Program-made: the position numbers and the translations under genes | Notes under the pieces: model-generated | Seen by the model: the letters and a program-made list of their open reading frames with translations, nothing else | Database searches by the model: none | What the model was told of the DNA's origin: nothing | Part shown: positions 5,715 through 9,752 of the stretch, in pieces | Layout of the letters: the number at the start of each line of letters is the position of its first letter | Numbering within the stretch: the stretch's first letter is position 1 | Source: UBA6078 sp964468685 | Lineage (GTDB): Bacteria > Desulfobacterota > Syntrophia > Syntrophales > UBA2210 | Direction: 5' to 3' | NCBI GenBank assembly: GCA_964468685.1 | Contig: CAYXUH010000069.1 | Coordinates: 1-9,752, forward strand | Length of the DNA: 9,752 nt

Positions 5715-7483
5715 TCATGCCTTGCGTTTTTTTTTGTCTGCCTGATCGGTGCCGATTCCCTCCGCCAGGGACTTGTTGATAAGCGCTTTGTTGTATGCCG
5801 AGAAGATGTCTCTCCGTGAGAGGATGCCGACGATCTTTCGCGGGTTGTTCTCGTCGACCACCGGAAGCTGTTCTATATTCTTCAGGCCTATCTTTTTCAG
5901 TGCCNNNNNNNNNNGTCGGGGATGGCGATATCCTTTACCACAACGAGGTCTCCCAGGCCTTCCTCAAAGACTACCTCCTTGAAGTCCTGAAAGGTGACGA
6001 TCCCGCTGAGCAGGCCGCCGTCGTCGACCACGGGAAAGCTGGAATACTTGCTTGAAAAGGTGTGCTCCAGCAGTTTGTTGAGATGCATGTTTTCAGATAC
6101 CGTCACCACATCCCTGGCCATGGCATCCCTGACGAGAAGGGATTTCATGATATTGACCTCTCTCCCCGCTTTGATGTTTGTTCCTCTCCGTATGAGTTTT
6201 AGGGTATAGATGGATTCTTGGTTGATCTGAGAGGCGATCAGATAGGCGATAATACAGGAAAGCATAAGGGGAACGATAATCTTATAATCTCCGGTCATTT
6301 CAAAGACGATGAGTATGGCGTGAAGAGGACCGTGTGTAGTGGCCGCCAGAACAGCCCCCATTCCCACGAGACAATAGGCCCCCGACGGTGCGGTTATGGC
6401 GGGGAAGAGAAGGTGCATAAAATATCCGAACGCCCCCCCGGCCATGGCCCCGATAAACAGAGAGGGCGCAAAAATTCCGCCGGAGCCCCCGGATCCAATG
6501 GTGAGAGATGTGGCCGCTATCTTAACGAATACGAGAACAACCAGCATATACCAGACGAGATTTTCCCGGAGCGCAAGGCCGATGGCGTCGTAGCCCACCC
6601 CGTATACATGGGGCAGAAATATGCCGATACAGCCCACTGTCAGACCACCCACCGCCGCCTTTGCATAATCGGGAATGGGGATGAGCTTGAAGAGGTCTTC
6701 CGTCTTGTACAGGGTTGTCGTGAATAAGACCCCGACCAGACCCGCGATGATCCCCAGGCATATATAAAGGGGGAGTTCAAGGGGGCTCACGAGTGTATAC
6801 GAGGGGATGACAAAGGCGGGATAGTCTCCCAGATAGAACCTGGATATAACGGTTCCCATAACGGAAGAGACGATTATCGGGCTGAAGGTGGCGATTCCGT
6901 AATTACCGATAATGATCTCCATGGCGAACATAACTCCGGCGATGGGGGCATTAAATGTTGCTGCGATCCCCGCTGCCGCTCCGCAGCCGACCAGGGTCCT
7001 CATCCGGTCAGCCGAAACCTTGGTAAATTGTCCGAAGAGGGAGCCGATTGCCGAGCCTATCTGGACGATGGGGCCTTCTCTCCCCGCCGATCCTCCCGAT
7101 CCTATACATATTGCCGAGGTGAGAATTTTAATGGCAAAGATCCTCTTCCTTATCATTCCTCCTCTTATTGCGACGGCTTCTATGGTTTCCGAGACACCCG
7201 GCCCCCGTGCCTCTCTTGCAAAGAAATACACAATGGGCCCGACAAGGAGACCCCCGATCATCGGGGGAAACAATTTTGCGTACCAGGGGAGGGTCATGAG
7301 ATGGTCAAGAAAGGTAGTGCCCCCCGTACCGAAAAAAAGGGACTGAAAAAAACGGATAAACAATCTGAAGGCAACTGCCCCATATCCACCGAGTGTTCCC
7401 ACAATCATCGCCATGATAATCATGGCGACGTGTTCATTGAGTCTGAATGGAGTTCTCAGGCTATTGAGAAAATGCTTTTTCAT
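5715..7483 (-). CDS. CLC-family chloride channel/transporter with two CBS domains (interrupted by an N gap)
   Basis: Integral membrane anion transporter of the CLC superfamily with a cytoplasmic C-terminal CBS pair, which in relatives binds adenine nucleotides and regulates gating. ATG at 7483 (no good Shine-Dalgarno) opens a multi-helix protein: GPGVS (94-98, the selectivity-filter position of GSGIP), GSAGREGPIV with gating glutamate E136, FAMEII (186-191), GSGGSGGIFAPSL, and a tyrosine in NQESIYTLK matching the pore tyrosine region. CBS1 begins near LLVRDAMARDVVTV. After the gap the frame resumes as ALKKIGLKNIEQLPVVDEN, completing CBS2, and ends in KKKKRKA with TGA at 5717-5715. As drawn, the 10 N break the frame, but both sides are intact, so I read one gene of about 600 residues. 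Chloride is assumed from the family; other anions are possible. Confidence 0.93.
5905..5914. other. Assembly gap (10 N) inside the CLC gene
   Basis: Run of ten N. The upstream part ends on a complete codon (Asp, 5917-5915) and the downstream part resumes with the last base of a codon at 5904, so the true missing length must be 2 modulo 3. Ten is not. Aligning CBS2 to CBS1 of the same protein suggests about 12 residues, or roughly 38 nt, are missing. Confidence 0.95.
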
Positions 7484-7527
7484 GAGAATATTTTGATGGT
7501 GACTGCTGATTTTTGATTACTCGTTTC

Positions 7528-7556
7528 TTAATATCGCTGAAGACGCTTTTTTGCAA
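7528..7556 (-). promoter_or_regulatory. Probable promoter for the CLC gene
   Basis: On the minus strand TTGCAA (7556-7551), 17 bases and TATTAA (7533-7528) form a reasonable sigma-70-type promoter, about 40 nt before the ATG at 7483. It is moderate, not consensus. Confidence 0.45.
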
Positions 7557-7569
7557 GCGAAATTTTATA

Positions 7570-7598
7570 GTTACGTAAATTTGATCCATGGTTATAAT
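7570..7598 (+). promoter_or_regulatory. Probable promoter for engB
   Basis: A perfect -10 TATAAT (7593-7598) stands about 80 nt before the engB start. The -35 at 17-base spacing is GTTACG (7570-7575), a weak match. It lies back to back with the CLC promoter. Apart from these two promoters the spacer 7484-7634 shows only a small CGCTT/AAGCG dyad near 7544-7559. Confidence 0.5.
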
Positions 7599-7679
7599 GT
7601 AATCTTATTTTGCGCTCTTCCCTGATGTTGTGTTATGGATGAGTCGATACTAATGCTTATGTTTCCAAAAGAAATGATT

Positions 7680-8270
7680 ATGAAGATTACATCAGCAGAA
7701 TTCATAAAGAGTGCAACCGATTCCTTCCACTATCCAGATGATCGGTTGCCGGAGGTGGCATTTGTCGGCAGATCGAACGTGGGCAAGTCCTCCCTCATCA
7801 ATACCCTTGTGAACAGGAAAAGGCTTGCTAGGACGAGCAATACCCCCGGGCGTACCCAGCTCGTCAATTTCTTCGTGATCAATAAGGCTCTTTCGTTTGT
7901 CGATCTTCCCGGGTACGGATACGCGAAGGTCCCCCTCTCTGTGAAGAGGGGGTGGAGTGCGATGGTGGAGGAATATCTCGAGGGTCGGCGAAGCCTGCGC
8001 CTAGTGGTTCTGATACTTGATATACGGAGGGAACCCTCGGAGAACGATGATATGCTTGTTCAGTGGCTCCGCGATCATCAAATTGAAATAGCCTTTGTGC
8101 TCACGAAGACGGATAAACTTTCCAGAGGCCAGGGCACTGTAGCACGTCGGAAGATAGGAGGGCACCTGGACGTCCCGCATGACGAGCTCCTCCTCTTTTC
8201 CGCAAAGATGCGCTCCGGCAGGGACGAGATCTGGCGGGTGATAGAAACGGCCTGTTTCCCCAGGCCCTGA
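7680..8270 (+). CDS. engB: Ribosome biogenesis GTPase EngB (YsxC/YihA)
   Basis: Essential GTPase that helps late assembly of the large ribosomal subunit. With the start used here the protein is 196 residues, typical of EngB. Visible motifs: G1 GRSNVGKSS (30-38), the switch segment TSNTPGRTQ (52-60), G3 DLPGYGYAKV (from 75), G4 TKTDK (142-146) and G5 SAK (174-176), with a basic segment KRGW between G3 and G4. I prefer ATG at 7680 because MKITSAEFIKSA matches the family N-terminus. In-frame ATGs at 7635, 7653, 7659 and 7674 would add up to 15 residues with no family support; none of the candidates has a strong ribosome binding site. It appears monocistronic, flanked by a divergent CLC gene and a 157-nt spacer. 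Confidence 0.95.
   Translation: MKITSAEFIKSATDSFHYPDDRLPEVAFVGRSNVGKSSLINTLVNRKRLARTSNTPGRTQLVNFFVINKALSFVDLPGYGYAKVPLSVKRGWSAMVEEYLEGRRSLRLVVLILDIRREPSENDDMLVQWLRDHQIEIAFVLTKTDKLSRGQGTVARRKIGGHLDVPHDELLLFSAKMRSGRDEIWRVIETACFPRP
8249..8266 (+). repeat. Perfect inverted repeat overlapping the end of engB
   Basis: GGCCTG (8249-8254) and CAGGCC (8261-8266) flank a six-base TTTCCC loop immediately before the engB stop codon. No T-run follows. It may help end transcription or protect the 3' end together with the next hairpin, or be chance. Confidence 0.35.
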
Positions 8271-8291
8271 AAGCACATTCCCTTACTGCCC

Positions 8292-8315
8292 GGTATTAAA
8301 ACCCTTTTAAATACC
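8292..8315 (+). terminator. Hairpin downstream of engB, possible terminator
   Basis: GGTAT-TAAAA (8292-8301) pairs with TTTTA-A-ATACC (8305-8315) around a CCC loop, ten base pairs with one bulged A. It is followed by CCTTTC, not a proper U-tract, so termination is uncertain. It is the best candidate for an engB transcript end. Confidence 0.35.
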
Positions 8316-8351
8316 CCTTTCAATTTAGGTCCAAAACCCTGCAATTATGTC

Positions 8352-8357
8352 TTGACA
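8352..8357 (+). promoter_or_regulatory. -35-like element upstream of the HdrA-GltD gene
   Basis: A perfect TTGACA lies 70 nt before the ATG at 8428. The best -10 at acceptable spacing is TTACCC (8374-8379, spacer 16), which is poor, so the promoter may need an activator or use another sigma factor. No GG-N10-GC sigma-54 signature was seen. Confidence 0.3.
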
Positions 8358-8399
8358 TGGGATGCAAATCCTGTTACCCAACCACCGACAAATCATCAA

Positions 8400-8414
8400 A
8401 TGACCGGCGGTCAT
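8400..8414. promoter_or_regulatory. 15-bp palindrome, possible operator of the HdrA-GltD gene
   Basis: ATGACC (8400-8405), GGC, GGTCAT (8409-8414) is a perfect dyad placed 13 bases before the start codon and after the -35-like TTGACA. Position and symmetry suit a dimeric repressor site. No regulator gene is in the window to name it, and the same bases could form a small hairpin in the mRNA. Confidence 0.4.
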
Positions 8415-8427
8415 AATCTGCAATCAA

Positions 8428-9752
8428 ATGGACCCGCCACAGCAGGTCCTTCACATCAAATCTGAGGTGCAAAAAGCGGTGGTAAAAGATAGCGAAAAGA
8501 TCGGCGCTGTTATGGTTGTTGGGTCGGGGATAGCCGGAATCCAGTCTTCCCTGGACCTCGCGAATTCCGGAATGAAGGTCTACCTTGTCGAAAATGATAT
8601 CAGCGTCGGCGGTGTCATGGCTCAACTGGACAAAACCTTCCCGACCAATGATTGTTCTGCATGCATACTTTCCCCCAAGCTTGTCGAGGTAGGGAGACAT
8701 CCCAATGTAGAAATACTGACAAAGAGAACCGTGGAGGCGGTTGACGGCGATCCGGGGCGTTTTCAGGTAAAGCTCAAGAGAGAGCCGCGATTTGTTGATG
8801 TTGATAAATGTACCGGATGCGGCGATTGCGCCAAGGTCTGTCCGGTGACGCTGTCGAACGTCTTTAATGAGGGTCTGGATGACCGGAAGGCCATCTACCG
8901 AAAATTTCCCCAGGCTATACCCAGCGCGTTTGCGATCGAAAAGATAGGGACGGCCCCCTGCAAGGCGGCCTGCCCCACCCATATCAGTGTTCAGGGCTAN
9001 NNNNNNNNNNNNNNNNNNNNNGGCGGCCTGTAAGAGAGGTGAGGTGGATCAGCCCGTATCCATTATGTATCTGAAACGGTTCGTGGCCGACCTCGACCTG
9101 AACGACGAGACAAAATATGTTCCTGAGATAAAGGAAAAGAAGGACGAGAAGATTGCGATCATAGGCGCCGGGCCTGCGGGCTTGACGGCCGCGTACTACC
9201 TGGCGGTTGAAGGCTATGGGGTCACGATCTTTGAGGCCCTCCCCGTTGCGGGCGGTATGCTTACCGTCGGTATCCCGGAATACCGCCTTCCCAAAGATGT
9301 CCTGAATGCCGAGATCAAGACCATTGAGGAGCTTGGCGTTGAGATAAAGTACAACACAAAGGTGGGCCAGGATATTACCATGGATGGCCTCCGGAAGGAA
9401 TTTGCCGCCACGTTCATCGGTGTGGGATCTCATGTCAGCAGCAAGCTGCGTGTCCCCGGTGAGGATGAACTGGAAGGGGTGGTTCACGGTATCGATTTTC
9501 TGAGGAGGGTTGCCCTCGGTGAAAAGGTCTTTCTGGGGGATCGTGTTGCGGTGGTTGGCGGCGGTAATGTTGCGATGGATGCCGTCCGGACGGCACTGAG
9601 GACCGGTTCCAAGGAGGCCTTTGTCCTGTACAGAAGGACGCGTGCCGAGATGCCCGCAGCCGATGAGGAGATCGAAGAGGCCCAGCAGGAAGGGATTAAG
9701 ATGGAGTTCCTGGCCGCCCCGGTGAAGGTGCTGGGAAGCGGTGGGAAGGTGA
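8428..9752 (+). CDS. HdrA-like protein fused to a GltD/NfnB-like FAD oxidoreductase, 5' part (interrupted by an N gap)
   Basis: Predicted cytoplasmic flavo-iron-sulfur electron-transfer protein. Part 1 (190 residues before the gap) is HdrA-like: FAD-binding VGSGIAGIQ (31-39), the HdrA signature NDCSACILSPK with C76 and C79, a ferredoxin motif CTGCGDCAKVCP (C128, C131, C134, C138), and FPQAIPSAF. It then runs into CKAACPTHISVQG, the N-terminal iron-sulfur segment of GltD/NfnB-type proteins. After the gap, AACKRGEVDQPVSI continues that domain, followed by FAD motif GAGPAG, GGMLTVGIPEYRLP, the NAD(P)H-binding GGGNVAMD and LYRRTRAEMPA. The gene runs off the right edge; more HdrA sequence would be expected there. 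ATG at 8428 follows an in-frame stop at 8401 and has no clear ribosome binding site. The likely role is to pass electrons between NAD(P)H and an Hdr-type complex; this is inferred. The N run breaks the frame only because its length is wrong. Confidence 0.9.
9000..9021. other. Assembly gap (22 N) inside the HdrA-GltD gene
   Basis: Run of 22 N. Two bases of a Tyr codon (TA) precede it and the third base of a codon (9022) follows, so the missing length must be a multiple of three; 22 is not. From recalled GltD-family spacing between VQGY and EAACKR about 105 nt are missing, and these should encode further cluster cysteines (CGRVC..PCE). A nine-base repeat GGCGGCCTG stands at 8964-8972 and again right after the gap at 9022-9030. 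Confidence 0.95.

Noticed and set aside
5727..5735. T9 run as the U-tract of a tyrS intrinsic terminator
   Set aside because: It is 14 bases away from the nearest good hairpin and is explained as the lysine codons at the C-terminus of the CLC protein on the other strand; kept only as a weak terminator note.
6218..7516. Plus-strand open frames of 144-169 codons (6218-6727, 6912-7346, 7028-7516)
   Set aside because: All lie antisense to the CLC coding sequence, which has clear family motifs; their translations look random.
8374..8982. A 202-codon minus-strand open frame and another at 8984-9487
   Set aside because: They are antisense shadows of the HdrA-GltD gene, and one reads through the N gap.
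8428..9033. HdrA-like gene ending at 9033 as a stand-alone short protein
   Set aside because: The end is produced by reading the N run at face value; the correct frame after the gap continues the same GltD domain.

Overview
The window looks like a piece of a draft or metagenome-derived genome (two internal N runs) from a deltaproteobacterium in the broad sense (Desulfobacterota), possibly a syntrophic or sulfate-reducing anaerobe. This rests on gene families only: an EF-G of the spirochaete/planctomycete/deltaproteobacterial (mitochondrial EFG1-like) type, the order zapA - 6S RNA - rny - ymdB - tyrS, and a fused HdrA/GltD-type flavo-iron-sulfur protein of the kind common in anaerobes. I see no phage, IS, CRISPR or tRNA signature; the content is mostly core housekeeping.

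Layout: (1) 1-851, minus strand: 5' part of an elongation factor G gene that runs off the left edge, with a near-consensus promoter at 959-987. (2) 852-1097: divergent control region; a second strong promoter (1026-1054) faces right. (3) 1098-5665, plus strand: a probable operon of a small coiled-coil protein (ZapB-like), zapA, 6S RNA (ssrS, about 1628-1822), RNase Y, a YmdB-family phosphodiesterase and tyrosyl-tRNA synthetase. Four of these five protein genes before or at ymdB start with GTG or TTG. (4) 5715-7483, minus strand: a CLC-family chloride transporter/channel with two C-terminal CBS domains, convergent with tyrS and interrupted by a 10-N gap. (5) 7484-7679: divergent control region with overlapping promoters. 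(6) 7680-8270, plus strand: ribosome-assembly GTPase EngB. (7) 8271-8427: intergenic stretch with two hairpins/dyads and a -35-like element. (8) 8428-9752, plus strand: HdrA N-terminal module fused to a GltD/NfnB-like oxidoreductase, broken by a 22-N gap and running off the right edge.

Functionally, the central block joins cell-division (ZapA and a coiled-coil partner), global transcription control (6S RNA), RNA turnover (RNase Y with its common neighbour YmdB) and translation (TyrRS; EF-G on the other strand). EngB adds ribosome assembly. The CLC and HdrA-GltD genes are separate units for ion transport and anaerobic electron transfer. Both N gaps sit inside real genes and both are the wrong length to keep frame, so the two broken genes are best read as assembly artefacts, not pseudogenes. 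I found no convincing wholly new system; the points most worth a second look are the 6S RNA folded partly from the end of zapA, the mitochondrial-type EF-G, the HdrA-GltD fusion and a CLC lacking two residues that are usual in the family.
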